A stretch of 64,000 bases of DNA from Sphingobacterium olei (GCF_005048855.1 NZ_SUME01000001.1:186001-250000), one strand, 5' to 3'; positions 34,431 through 43,304 are shown, counted from the stretch's first letter. The notes: generated by a model from the sequence alone, not told the origin. A program made the numbers and translations.

Positions 34431-34478
34431 ATGAAACCGAACATGCATACCGTCGAAGACAGCATGAACTTAGCGTAG
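34431..34478 (+). CDS. Possible 15-residue leader peptide
   Basis: An ATG at 34431 opens a 15-codon frame, MKPNMHTVEDSMNLA, ending in TAG at 34476-34478. It starts 23 bases after the -7 box, so it would be the first translatable frame of the transcript. A leader peptide or a fragment are both possible; chance cannot be excluded. Confidence 0.2.
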   Translation: MKPNMHTVEDSMNLA

Positions 34479-34567
34479 CGATCTCATGCAGGCATTTAAA
34501 AATAAACACGCCTGAATAATGCGTTTGGAAACAGTCACAAATGAATAAACAATTAAATTATATACAG

Positions 34568-35170
34568 ATGAAAACATTCATGATTTGCTTGATGTCGCTT
34601 ATAAGTATTGCAACACAAGCCCAGGAAACAAAAATATTTAGTTTGTCACCGATGACTAAAAACACACAAAAAGTAAATGGTTTGGTCGTAGGAATAGGGC
34701 ATTTTCAGGAACCTGATCACGTGCAAACAATTAACGGAGTAAATTTGGACGTAATGGTGTTTTCGCCGTTAATTACAATGCTCACTTTTATGTACGGCAG
34801 CATAGACAAATATCCTCATGACGAAAGAACCAAGATAATTTCAAATGGACTTAATCTCGGGATTGGCGGATACATGGGAGGTGTTGAACACAATGGAGCA
34901 AGTGTATCATTATACAATATAACAAATAAATCTACGGGACTCGGTATACATCCCGCATTTAATGCCGGAAAATATAGCCAGGGTCTCAACTTGGCTCTGT
35001 ACAACAAACATGACTATATGACCGGTGTGCAAATAGGTCTTGTCAATAAATCCACACAACTAAAAGGGGTACAGATTGGCTTATTCAACCGTACCAATGC
35101 ACTTAAAGGTTTGCAATTAGGTTTTATCAACTCGAATGGGAAAAGAACACTACCATTTATAAATTTCTAA
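34568..35170 (+). CDS. LA_2272-type surface repeat protein
   Basis: A 200-residue exported protein from the ATG at 34568 (MKTFMICLMSLISIATQAQ signal). The C-terminal half has the repeating GLNLALYNKHDYMTGVQIGL-type units: GVQIGLVNKSTQLKGVQIGLFNRTNALKGLQLGF, matching the LA_2272/GVQIGL-repeat surface proteins. The repeats probably form a beta-solenoid or barrel-like sheet. The mature N-terminus has no recognised domain. It is followed after five bases by a beta-barrel gene and divergent from the XRE regulator. Confidence 0.7.
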   Translation: MKTFMICLMSLISIATQAQETKIFSLSPMTKNTQKVNGLVVGIGHFQEPDHVQTINGVNLDVMVFSPLITMLTFMYGSIDKYPHDERTKIISNGLNLGIGGYMGGVEHNGASVSLYNITNKSTGLGIHPAFNAGKYSQGLNLALYNKHDYMTGVQIGLVNKSTQLKGVQIGLFNRTNALKGLQLGFINSNGKRTLPFINF

Positions 35171-35175
35171 TAGCT

Positions 35176-35805
35176 ATGAAAACATTATTTCTTATGATCG
35201 GATTGTCGCTCATCTCAATCGAGGTATCTGCACAAACAAAAGACAGTACATTTAAGTATGTCGAAGTCGAGGCTGGGGCAACTATTCCCTTGGGAAATCT
35301 AAAAAACACCATGAATGTTGCCCCAAATATTGGCGTATGGGTAAGACAGCCCTACACTGAAAAAAGCATTTGGGCTTTTGGTTTCAGTGTCAATTTTCCA
35401 AAAAAAACGACATTTCAATATATAAACGACGATTATGAAACCGAAACAAAATCGTTCTCAGGGGTCATAGGATTTCGTTTAGATAAACACTATACGCTCA
35501 ACAAAGCGAAAAATATAGATATAATTTGGTCTTCGGTGTTGGGCTATGGAATGTATTTATTTGATGATGTCAGAGCTCGGGCAGAATATGAAACTTGGTC
35601 AGAATCAAAAAAGGATAAAGAAGATAAGCCCGTTTTTATCAGACCTTTTAGCACCATCCATGTTGGACAAGGCCTACAACTTCGAATTCGGGATTTTGGA
35701 TTGCAGACCCGATACAATTATGCCCCCTATCATGCCTTTAGCGATATCATAGACAATAGATTTGGTACACATAGTGTGACAGTCGGATTATTTTATAGAC
35801 AGTAA
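35176..35805 (+). CDS. Outer-membrane beta-barrel protein
   Basis: A 209-residue exported protein with a signal peptide (MKTLFLMIGLSLISIEVSAQ). Alternating strands include YVEVEAGATIPLG, IGVWVRQPYTEKSIWAFGFSVNF, SGVIGFRLDKHYTLN, SSVLGYGMYLFD, and a C-terminal HSVTVGLFYRQ that fits the barrel-closing strand. No family beyond outer-membrane protein beta-barrel can be named. It is five bases downstream of the LA_2272-like gene and probably cotranslated. Confidence 0.65.
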   Translation: MKTLFLMIGLSLISIEVSAQTKDSTFKYVEVEAGATIPLGNLKNTMNVAPNIGVWVRQPYTEKSIWAFGFSVNFPKKTTFQYINDDYETETKSFSGVIGFRLDKHYTLNKAKNIDIIWSSVLGYGMYLFDDVRARAEYETWSESKKDKEDKPVFIRPFSTIHVGQGLQLRIRDFGLQTRYNYAPYHAFSDIIDNRFGTHSVTVGLFYRQ

Positions 35806-35965
35806 TATCTTAATCACTATATTTACGAATCAATACGATCATTTATTAAAAATAAATCGAAGTGAAAGAATTCTGCAAACCTCTGCTGAATTATCATTAG
35901 ATTCAAATACAGGTACAAGGGCGATGCCCCCCTCAGAATAGGAAGCATCCCCTTCGTCACTGCGG

Positions 35966-36856
35966 TCAACTGTCTGCAGTTTTCGCTATAACTTTAATGA
36001 TTGAAGCCAACTCCTCGTTATATAGTCCCTTACGATCAGCTTCTGCTAGAATTCTTGCAAGAGTCTGGGGGAATTCCTGAATAACATCCAATTCCTCGAA
36101 GCTATCTGCTATTCGTTGTGTTGCCGATACGCTAATGGGTAATGGACTTTGTGTAATACGATAGTCCTCGCGATTGATGACATCAATTTCGTGTTTGAAA
36201 AAATCGGTAAATCCCGGTGTTATCTCACCAATAATGGTGCTAAAGTCTTCCAGCTTTAAACCATATTGTTGCGCCAAGGTTACACCATATATTAAACCAA
36301 TGTAAGAACCATAGAGCCACGTTAAAGTGGCCAGATCCATGGCCGATGAGGCGGCTGCTTTTTCACCTAAATATTTTAGATTGCCTCCGAGAACGTCCAG
36401 AGAAGATTTATGCTGTGAGTAAGCATTTTGGATTCCTGATACGAGTATTGTCGTGCCTTCGAGTCCCATCTGATCTGGGGCAACCTGTAAAGCACCATTA
36501 ATGTACTCGCCACTGTGCTCGGTAATTATAGCTTCTATTTTGCTTGCCTCTTTTGGACTTCCAGTAGTTAAATTGAGAAGCGTTTTATTCATGAATGCTT
36601 TTTTATCCCTTATGCCGTCTAGTATCTCAAGAACAGCATTGTTATCGGAAACACAAATAATGCTAAGCCTACTATCCTTAATTGCGTCAAGAACGTTATC
36701 GGCAATTTTTACATTTTTCAAATCCGATGCTCTGGCTTTAGAGCGATTCCAAACAATTACCTCAAAGCCTGCATCAACATACAGCTGTGCTAACTTTTTG
36801 CCCATTTGTCCTAATCCAATTATGGATATTGTTTTTGATTTTTTTATCGTTGTCAT
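35966..36856 (-). CDS. NAD(P)-dependent oxidoreductase (imine reductase / 6PGDH-like)
   Basis: A 296-residue cytoplasmic enzyme. The Rossmann nucleotide-binding motif is IIGLGQMGKKLAQLYVDAG near residue 14, with NRSKARA after strand 2 implying NADPH preference. The helical C-terminal half has ATLTWLYGSYIGLIYGVTLAQQYG, typical of imine-reductase-like members of the beta-hydroxyacid dehydrogenase family; the Lys of true hydroxyacid dehydrogenases is replaced at its usual place by a serine/methionine patch (AASSAMDLA). The gene is divergent from an HxlR regulator with two inverted repeats between them. The substrate is unknown. Confidence 0.82.
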   Translation of the reverse strand: MTTIKKSKTISIIGLGQMGKKLAQLYVDAGFEVIVWNRSKARASDLKNVKIADNVLDAIKDSRLSIICVSDNNAVLEILDGIRDKKAFMNKTLLNLTTGSPKEASKIEAIITEHSGEYINGALQVAPDQMGLEGTTILVSGIQNAYSQHKSSLDVLGGNLKYLGEKAAASSAMDLATLTWLYGSYIGLIYGVTLAQQYGLKLEDFSTIIGEITPGFTDFFKHEIDVINREDYRITQSPLPISVSATQRIADSFEELDVIQEFPQTLARILAEADRKGLYNEELASIIKVIAKTADS

Positions 36857-36909
36857 ATTGTTATTGTTTATGGTACGAAATTATTGCAAACAAAAAGGAC
36901 AGGCAATAA

Positions 36910-36925
36910 CCGAAAAAAGATTCGG
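36910..36925. promoter_or_regulatory. Inverted repeat between oxidoreductase and HxlR genes
   Basis: CCGAA-aaaaga-TTCGG, a five-base inverted repeat, about 55 bases upstream of the oxidoreductase start. It may be an operator for the divergent HxlR protein. Confidence 0.35.
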
Positions 36926-36939
36926 TATGGAGCAATTGT

Positions 36940-36962
36940 AGGTATTCGATAAATTGATACCT
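36940..36962. promoter_or_regulatory. Likely HxlR operator overlapping a promoter element
   Basis: AGGTAT and ATACCT form a six-base inverted repeat with an 11-base spacer. The right arm overlaps TACCTTTA (36958-36965), a near-TAnnTTTG box for the HxlR gene, as expected for autoregulation and redox-responsive control of the neighbouring oxidoreductase. Confidence 0.45.
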
Positions 36963-36985
36963 TTATTTTCTAAATAAAATTCATT

Positions 36986-37342
36986 ATGTACACAAAGAAA
37001 ATTGAAGAGGACCTGAATTGTGGCATTCGAGTAGCAATGAAGGTTTTTGGCGGAAAATGGAAATTATGCATTCTTGAGGCTATCAATAATGGCATTGTCC
37101 GTCCCGTTGAAATTCATAAAAATATTCCTAATTCTACTTTGCGGGTTATCGAAATGCAGTTGGCCGAGCTCTTGTTCTTTGGTGTTATCGATAAATGTTC
37201 AGAAGATGTTTATCCCAAAAAATCAGAATACGAAATTACGCCCTTTGGTAGGACCATTCTTCCGATTCTATCACAAATTGATGTATGGGGGGTAACCCAT
37301 TCCGCATTGGTGAAAGAAAAACAACAGGAATTAGAGGTATAG
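36986..37342 (+). CDS. HxlR-family regulator
   Basis: A 118-residue winged-helix dimer of the HxlR/YodB type: CGIRVAMKVFGGKWKLCILEAINNG, then the recognition region with HKNIPNSTLRVIEMQLAELLFFGVIDK and EYEITPFGRTILPIL. A cysteine at residue 12 is in the position used for redox sensing in HypR/YodB-type relatives; a second cysteine (WKLCIL) is buried in the helix. The typical role is response to electrophiles or aldehydes, often by controlling a neighbouring oxidoreductase, which here is divergent. Confident for the family, inferential for the inducer. Confidence 0.88.
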   Translation: MYTKKIEEDLNCGIRVAMKVFGGKWKLCILEAINNGIVRPVEIHKNIPNSTLRVIEMQLAELLFFGVIDKCSEDVYPKKSEYEITPFGRTILPILSQIDVWGVTHSALVKEKQQELEV

Positions 37343-37420
37343 CTGGGGATGTAAAGTATATTAACCGAAATCGGTGAGATCTTTTTTGTAAATTGTGCAC
37401 ACTATCAATATCAATAAAGT

Positions 37421-39295
37421 ATGCGTAAAAAAACACAATTGATCACCGCCATGATGCTATTTTCTACGACGGTTGCTGTAAGTCAGATGAAAATTCGGGA
37501 AGAACTGCCTGAAAAATATAAATGGAACCTGTCCGATCTCTATGCTACAGATGATAAATGGAAAGAAGAAAAGGAAAAGGTTCAACAAAACATGCAAAAA
37601 GCAGCCTCTTACAAGGGTAAGCTTACACAGTCCGCTACCGTACTTTTAGAAGCTCTAGCGTTCAATAGCGCACTCATTAAGGAAATGTCTCGGCTTTCAT
37701 CCTATGCATCGATGAAATCTGATCAAGATACCAAAGTGACCAAGTACGCTGGCATGAAACAAGAGCTGCAACAGCTTTTTTCTGAATATGGCGCATTAAC
37801 ATCTTTCATGGAACCCGAGTTATTAACCCTAGATGAAGATAAGCTCAACGCCTTTTTTGCGGAAGAAAAAGAACTGGTAACCTACAAATTTTACCTCACG
37901 GATCTACTCCGCAAGCGAGCACACAGAGGTTCCGAAGAAGTCGAAAAAGTAATGGCCTACTCGGCATTAATGTCCGGCAATGCTGCAAATATCTTCAGTA
38001 CTTTTTTTAATGCAGAGTTTCCGCACCCCGAAATTGAATTGAACGGTGAGCGTATAAAGCTCAATTCCGCCAATTTTGCACTGTATAGAGCGAGCGAAGA
38101 CAGGGAAGTTAGGAGCACAGTGTTTGCCACTTATTTTCGTAAATTAAATGAATTTCAGCAGACTTTTGGAACACAGCTATACGGAAATATCAATGCCGCA
38201 TTGTTTACTACAAAAGCCCGAAATTACGAGAGCACGTTAAAAAGGGCACTGGATGGCGGTAATATCCCGACAGATGTTTTCCATAATCTCATTACAAATG
38301 TGACTGGAAACTTGGAGACGTTTCATCGATATTTAAATCTCCGAAAGCGCATGATGGGGCTGGACACCCTGCATTATTATGATCTGTACGCTCCTTTGGT
38401 TGAAAAAGTCGATTTAGAATATACGGTAGAAGAAGCTGTTGAGAATATTTTAAAATCCTTACAACCTTTGGGTACCAATTATGTCGACGTATCAAAAAGA
38501 GCGTTCAATGAAAGATGGATTGATATGTATCCAAATGAAGGAAAAAGATCCGGGGCATATTCCAACGGTTCTGCATACGACGTACATCCGTATATACTCA
38601 TGAACTACAATGGGAAGTATAATGATATGTCTACGTTGACCCACGAATTGGGGCATACCATGCATAGCTATCTGACCAATAAGCAACAACATTTCGCAAA
38701 CGCAAACTATTCGATTTTCGTCGCTGAGGTAGCGTCAACGTTGAATGAAGAGTTGTTGAACGATTATATGCTGCGACAGATTAAAGACGATAAGACCCGT
38801 CTTGCTATCCTCGGAAATTATCTAGAAGGTGCCAAAGGAACATTATTCCGTCAAACCCAGTTTGCAGAGTTTGAATCGTTGATCCACGAAAAAGTCGCAA
38901 AGGGCGAAGCACTCACTGGAGAAGATTTTGATAGGTTGTATTTAGACCTGACCAAGCGTTACTACGGTCATGATAAAAATGTTTGTATAATCGATGACTA
39001 TGTCAAATCCGAATGGTCTTACATCCCGCATTTTTATTACAATTTTTACGTGTACCAATACGCGACATCCTTTACCGCTTCGACTGCGCTCTCAGAAAAG
39101 GTGCTTAAGGGAACAGATGAGGATCGCAAAAAATACCTTGATTTTCTAGCATCTGGAAGTACCAAGTACCCTGTAGAGTTACTTGTCGATGCAGGTGTGG
39201 ATATGAATACCTCAGAACCTTTTGACCTGACTATTGCTAAGATCAATAAAGTAATGACAGAAATGGAAACCATTCTGACAAGAATGGGTAAATAA
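37421..39295 (+). CDS. pepF: Secreted oligoendopeptidase F (M3 peptidase)
   Basis: A 624-residue zinc metallopeptidase. The HEXXH motif is intact in TLTHELGHTMHSYL (about residues 407-411), and the third ligand Glu in the later NEELLNDY-type helix fits the M3B family. N-terminal helical PepF domain (about 30-200) precedes it. Unlike most PepF enzymes it begins with a signal peptide (MRKKTQLITAMMLFSTTVAVSQ), so it is probably periplasmic. It cleaves peptides of about 7-17 residues. It is monocistronic and ends at a long terminator. Confidence 0.93.
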   Translation: MRKKTQLITAMMLFSTTVAVSQMKIREELPEKYKWNLSDLYATDDKWKEEKEKVQQNMQKAASYKGKLTQSATVLLEALAFNSALIKEMSRLSSYASMKSDQDTKVTKYAGMKQELQQLFSEYGALTSFMEPELLTLDEDKLNAFFAEEKELVTYKFYLTDLLRKRAHRGSEEVEKVMAYSALMSGNAANIFSTFFNAEFPHPEIELNGERIKLNSANFALYRASEDREVRSTVFATYFRKLNEFQQTFGTQLYGNINAALFTTKARNYESTLKRALDGGNIPTDVFHNLITNVTGNLETFHRYLNLRKRMMGLDTLHYYDLYAPLVEKVDLEYTVEEAVENILKSLQPLGTNYVDVSKRAFNERWIDMYPNEGKRSGAYSNGSAYDVHPYILMNYNGKYNDMSTLTHELGHTMHSYLTNKQQHFANANYSIFVAEVASTLNEELLNDYMLRQIKDDKTRLAILGNYLEGAKGTLFRQTQFAEFESLIHEKVAKGEALTGEDFDRLYLDLTKRYYGHDKNVCIIDDYVKSEWSYIPHFYYNFYVYQYATSFTASTALSEKVLKGTDEDRKKYLDFLASGSTKYPVELLVDAGVDMNTSEPFDLTIAKINKVMTEMETILTRMGK

Positions 39296-39312
39296 GTATG
39301 CTGTTTAATATC

Positions 39313-39347
39313 TATCATAAAAGCCGTATTATACGGCTTTTATGATA
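39313..39347. terminator. Strong bidirectional terminator
   Basis: A perfect 17-base stem (TATCATAAAAGCCGTAT and its complement around a single T) lies between the convergent pepF and DEAD-box-like genes, with A/T runs on both sides. It should stop transcription in both directions. Confidence 0.88.
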
Positions 39348-40622
39348 CTATCTTTTCTTATTCTTCCTCGTCATTTTGGCTTTTATCCCAGCGCCGAGGT
39401 TGTAGTTTTTGCTATTGCTTTCTTTCTTTTTATGAAAAGCTCCACCTTGTGACTCGTCCACCTCAGTCTTTTCTTTTGGATTATTGGGTGGGCGATAGAT
39501 AATAAGATCATCTGGAAGAGGCATGACAGGAATTTTCTTTCCCAAAAATTGTTCTATTTTTTTGAGTGCCGGAAGTTCGAGATCTGTCGCAAATGTGATC
39601 GCTATAACTTCATCATTTGAAGTTTTTTCAACATGCTGCACAAACACTTCTCTATTTTCTGGTACTTCAAAATGAAATATAAAAGGAATCCCATTTAGAT
39701 CAATGTCATTTGTGCCTTCATTTGCAATAATAAGTATTCGACATTCAGGGATTTGCTTAAAATCGTTTATATCATCAATACCAGCATCCTCATGAAGCAA
39801 AGGGTTTAATACAGCCACTTCTCCATTTTTAGCATGTAGACTTTGACCTAGTTTTTGTGCAGTAAGTCGACTATTCACAAATACGACCACTTTATCAAAT
39901 ACGTCATCATCTCTCATCAAAACATTTAGCAAATTGATTTTCGTCGTAAAATTAGGAACCTGATATAACATGAGCTCATGTGTTTCAGCTGTTTTATCAC
40001 TAAGCTCATCCGCCTCAATCAGTGTAGCAAACGGCATAAAGTCATCGATCATCAAATGCAATTTGTCATGCTCGACGGTACTAAATGCTAAATACTGGAC
40101 TTTTCCGCAGCTTTGTGCCAGTTCCCTTACAGGAGTTTGCATTCCTTGCTTCACTATTTCTTCCGCATCATCAACGATGAACATCTGAATACGGTTTAAA
40201 TTAAGTCCTAATTTCAGGTATATAGCACGGGCGCGGTTTGGAGTTGCTACTACAATATCTACCCCGCGGACCAGATTTTCGATCTCTTCTTCTATACTTC
40301 CACTAGCTTTAAGCCCTATGATATGGAGGTCTTTGTTCTTGCTAACGTTCAGAAAACGATCAACTATTTCAGTAATTCTTTCTTCATTAGGAGCTAAAAT
40401 TAAGACTTTCGGCGCCTCATCTTCCGTATATTTTAAGCGCATCAATACCCCGAGAACGTAGGTAGTCGTTTTTCCAGCCCCTTCAGGTGCAATGCCGATA
40501 ATACTATGGCCACCGATTATTCGAGAGAGTGCTTTTAACTGAATTTCTTTTGCTGTAAAATAACTCAAATCATTCATGGATGCATGAAGACGTTTACTAA
40601 GCTTTAATTTATCTAAGGACAC
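39348..40622 (-). CDS. DEAD-box-like protein with eroded helicase motifs
   Basis: A 424-residue protein with the two RecA-like lobes of superfamily 2 RNA helicases and a basic C-terminal tail (KAKMTRKNKKR). Motif I is EGAGKT (residues 47-52), retained. Motif II reads VDDAEE (Asp151-Asp152-Ala153-Glu154) instead of DEAD. Motif III reads AFST rather than SAT, and motif VI, normally HRIGRTGR, is FVQHVEKTSNDE with the arginines lost. I infer an ATP-binding but weakly or non-catalytic relative, possibly an RNA chaperone. Its start is at 40622, giving a Q-motif-like FTAKEIQ near residue 22. It converges with pepF. Confidence 0.8.
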   Translation of the reverse strand: MSLDKLKLSKRLHASMNDLSYFTAKEIQLKALSRIIGGHSIIGIAPEGAGKTTTYVLGVLMRLKYTEDEAPKVLILAPNEERITEIVDRFLNVSKNKDLHIIGLKASGSIEEEIENLVRGVDIVVATPNRARAIYLKLGLNLNRIQMFIVDDAEEIVKQGMQTPVRELAQSCGKVQYLAFSTVEHDKLHLMIDDFMPFATLIEADELSDKTAETHELMLYQVPNFTTKINLLNVLMRDDDVFDKVVVFVNSRLTAQKLGQSLHAKNGEVAVLNPLLHEDAGIDDINDFKQIPECRILIIANEGTNDIDLNGIPFIFHFEVPENREVFVQHVEKTSNDEVIAITFATDLELPALKKIEQFLGKKIPVMPLPDDLIIYRPPNNPKEKTEVDESQGGAFHKKKESNSKNYNLGAGIKAKMTRKNKKR

Positions 40623-40683
40623 TGCTGAATAGTTAAATGAATATCAAGCCACAAAGTTAGCTAAATGATTTTTATAATTAAAC

Positions 40684-40703
40684 TTTAATCCTCTCTCGAT
40701 CCG
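40684..40703. repeat. 20-base copy of the rtcB 3' end
   Basis: TTTAATCCTCTCTCGATCCG at 40684-40703 is identical to 30506-30525, which contains the rtcB stop codon and last codons. Similarity fades on both sides. It is too short to be a gene; it may be a recombination scar or chance retention from a second copy. Confidence 0.5.
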
Positions 40704-40848
40704 CCATATACCGAAAAGGGCAGGCATGAGATCATTAGACTCAATTCTAGAAATTTATATTATATATAACATTCTGTTTGATTATTTTTCCAATGAAGAT
40801 ATAGAGCAACTAACTTTGAATCCCGAAAATTTTAATAAATTAGAGATT

Positions 40849-41157
40849 ATGTATTTACTTCACGGAAAACTCACAGCTAAGGATGGAAAAGCCGATCGAC
40901 TTGCTGATATGTTATTAGACGCATCTAAACTCGTCTCCACTGCAATTGGATGCAGATTATATGTTATTGGTAAAGATGAAAACGATTTAAACTCAGTTTA
41001 CGTAACGGAAATATGGGATAGTAAAGAGGATCATGACAACTCTCTGAAAGTCGAAAGTGTAAGAGAACTAATAGCGAGAGTAAAACCGATTTTAGGCGCG
41101 CAGCCAACAAAAGGTCAGGAACTTGAAATTCTTGGCGGTTCAGGAATAACCATATGA
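40849..41157 (+). CDS. Antibiotic biosynthesis monooxygenase (ABM) domain protein
   Basis: A 102-residue ferredoxin-like protein from the ATG at 40849: MYLLHGKLTAKDGKADRLADMLLDASKLV and TEIWDSKEDHDNSLKVESVRELIARVKPIL are the ABM/YgiN pattern, which includes quinol and heme-type monooxygenases and many uncharacterised proteins. The longer frame beginning at 40726 has an Asn- and Ile-rich leader that does not match the family. Its stop overlaps the next start (ATGA), so the nitroreductase is coupled to it. Together they may detoxify a quinone or nitro compound; this is inferred. Confidence 0.8.
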   Translation: MYLLHGKLTAKDGKADRLADMLLDASKLVSTAIGCRLYVIGKDENDLNSVYVTEIWDSKEDHDNSLKVESVRELIARVKPILGAQPTKGQELEILGGSGITI

Positions 41158-41882
41158 ATTTAAAAGAAGTTTTAAATTATCGTCGGTCGGTAAGGGTTTA
41201 CGATAAAGAAAAAAATATAGATGCAGATATCGTTAAGAACTGTATTGAACTAGCCACACTAGCGCCTAACAGTTCCAATATGCAACTGTGGGAAGCATAT
41301 CATATCATAACACCCCATGTTTTAGATCAGATGACAAGGGCCTGTCTTAACCAGAGAAGCGTTTCAACGGCATCACAAGTGGTTGTTTTTGTAACTCGTC
41401 AGGACCTATATCGAAAACGTGCAAATGCGAATATAGCATTCGAGCATGAAAACATCCAAAGGAATAGTCCTGAGGAACGCCAAGAAAAGCGAATCAAAGA
41501 CAGGCTGTTGTATTATGGCAAGCTGATGCCATTTCTTTACGCCCGATTTTTTGGCGTGTTGGGTTTTGCCAGAAAATTAGCAGTAAGTACTATCGGTATA
41601 TTCCGTCCTATAGTATATCAGGTATCAGAAAGCGATATGCGTATAGTCATTCACAAAAGCTGTGCGCTAGCCGCACAAACGTTTATGATTGCTATGGCAA
41701 ATGAAGGTTACGATACCTGTCCCTTAGAAGGTTTCGATAGTAAGCGTGTCAAAAAGCTTCTTAAATTACCTTATCGTGCGGAGATCAATATGGTAGTGTC
41801 CTGTGGTGTAAGAAAGGGAAATGAAGGTATTTGGGGTGAACGGTTCAGAATTCCCTTTAACGAAGTTTATCACAAAATCTGA
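41154..41882 (+). CDS. Nitroreductase family protein
   Basis: A 242-residue FMN-dependent oxidoreductase. The N-terminal phosphate-binding RRSVRVYDKEK and ATLAPNSSNMQLWEAYHI segments, the CALAAQTFMIAMANEGYDTCPLEGFD core and the C-terminal VVSCGVRKGNEGIWGERFRIP are diagnostic for this superfamily. It has a longer middle insertion (residues about 95-140) than the simplest members. It reduces nitroaromatics, quinones or enones with NAD(P)H. The ABM gene is translationally coupled upstream (4-base overlap). Substrate not determined. Confidence 0.88.
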   Translation: MNLKEVLNYRRSVRVYDKEKNIDADIVKNCIELATLAPNSSNMQLWEAYHIITPHVLDQMTRACLNQRSVSTASQVVVFVTRQDLYRKRANANIAFEHENIQRNSPEERQEKRIKDRLLYYGKLMPFLYARFFGVLGFARKLAVSTIGIFRPIVYQVSESDMRIVIHKSCALAAQTFMIAMANEGYDTCPLEGFDSKRVKKLLKLPYRAEINMVVSCGVRKGNEGIWGERFRIPFNEVYHKI

Positions 41883-41975
41883 ATTTTAGGAAAGCCAATC
41901 GTATGTTTCCCTTGCGCTTGGACGAGAAGTTCGAAAATTATTTGATCCGCTCTTTTTTTGCTATATTAACGTTCT

Positions 41976-43304
41976 ATGAGCAAAAGATTTTTAATCGATC
42001 CGCAGACCACACAAGATATTCAACTACTTGAGGTGACAGGCCGTTCCATTTGGGGATTTTTCAATCATGCTATCACAGCTGGAGGTGAAGATTTTCTGCG
42101 CGAAGTTTTTTTGAAGCCTTTATCGGATGTTGATGCGATCAAAGACCGCCAGCAAAAAATACGTCGTTTAGAACCGGTCGTTCAAGAAGACTTTCCCTTT
42201 TACAGGATGGTCGTTATGGATGTAGAGAAATACATCAAGAGATCCCATTCAGGAGAACGATCAGGATGGGGACTTTTGGATCTTTTTGTGGCCAAAGCAC
42301 CGATCTACTATTACAAAGTAAGTTCGATCCTCGAGACTTGTGACTTTTTGTTGAAATCCCAAGCGTTTTACGAAAAGGTAAATGCCCATCAAGCGTACGA
42401 GGATATCGCAGAAATGATCCAAATCCATGAAGAATGCTTGTCCAGAATATTCAAGGGCGGCCCTTACAATCCAGAGCAACTGAAAATCAATAGATTCAAC
42501 CTCGATGCGTATGATCGTCTTATTCGTTACGAACTGGCGAGTAAGCTCAAACAGGCAATTGCTTTTTTCTATGAGATCGATGCATATTTCGCCGTGGCCC
42601 GAACCGCAAAGGAGTATGAGTTCTGTTATCCAGAAATTTACCCAAAACATCATACGGGCAAGATCCACATGCAAGATGTCTATCATATTTTTCATCAGCA
42701 GCCTGTTAAGAACACTGTCCAGATGACCAGAGAGAAGAGGATATGGTATCTGACAGGTGCTAATATGGCGGGCAAATCATCTTTTATCAAAACTATTTCA
42801 ACTGCGCTATACTTGACCCACATTGGGTTTCCTGCTCCGGCTAGTTCTATGAAAACCGACCTGATCGACGGAGTGTTTACCAGCATCAATTTGCAAGATA
42901 ACCTCGAACTGGGGTATAGCCATTTTTATGCAGAGGCGATCCGACTCAAGGAAATAGTGGATCAGCTTGACAAAAACACGAATGCGCTGGTTATTTTAGA
43001 CGAACTTTTTAAGGGCACAAACCATATTGATGCCTCGAATGCTATTTTTGACATTATAGAGCACCTCAGCCATACCGATGGTCCCTATGTAATCGTGTCC
43101 TCGCATATCACCGATCTGGCAGAGAAACTACAATCTCTTCCTTTAGTAGATTTTTATAAAATGAATATCGAAAGTGACGAACAGGGAGAACCTCGCTTCA
43201 CATATAAGATCGTATCAGGGGTAGCCGACGAAAAATTAGGCATGTGGTTATTACAAAAGAGTGGTGTCTTTCAGTCCATTGCAAGATTGAAGGATCTTCC
43301 ATAG
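41976..43304 (+). CDS. MutS-like ATPase without mismatch-recognition domain
   Basis: A 442-residue protein with the C-terminal ATPase of MutS: Walker A TGANMAGKSSFIKT near residue 258, Walker B VILDELFKGTNHIDA near 339, and SSHITDLAEKL. The N-terminal 230 residues are helical, corresponding to the lever/clamp helices, but the mismatch-binding domain I and connector II are absent. It therefore resembles the short MutS-related proteins (MutS-like, MSH4/7-type ATPases) common in Bacteroidota, not the repair MutS. Role unknown. Monocistronic, after a TTTTTTTGCTATATTAACG promoter-like region. Confidence 0.85.
   Translation: MSKRFLIDPQTTQDIQLLEVTGRSIWGFFNHAITAGGEDFLREVFLKPLSDVDAIKDRQQKIRRLEPVVQEDFPFYRMVVMDVEKYIKRSHSGERSGWGLLDLFVAKAPIYYYKVSSILETCDFLLKSQAFYEKVNAHQAYEDIAEMIQIHEECLSRIFKGGPYNPEQLKINRFNLDAYDRLIRYELASKLKQAIAFFYEIDAYFAVARTAKEYEFCYPEIYPKHHTGKIHMQDVYHIFHQQPVKNTVQMTREKRIWYLTGANMAGKSSFIKTISTALYLTHIGFPAPASSMKTDLIDGVFTSINLQDNLELGYSHFYAEAIRLKEIVDQLDKNTNALVILDELFKGTNHIDASNAIFDIIEHLSHTDGPYVIVSSHITDLAEKLQSLPLVDFYKMNIESDEQGEPRFTYKIVSGVADEKLGMWLLQKSGVFQSIARLKDLP

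Noticed and set aside
35910..35955. GATGC...GCATC hairpin after the imine-reductase-like gene as a terminator
   Set aside because: The stem is interrupted and lacks a T-run, so I did not list it.
40726..40848. N-terminal extension of the ABM protein from 40726
   Set aside because: The 41 extra residues are Ile/Asn-rich and outside the compact ABM domain; the ATG at 40849 is a better start.
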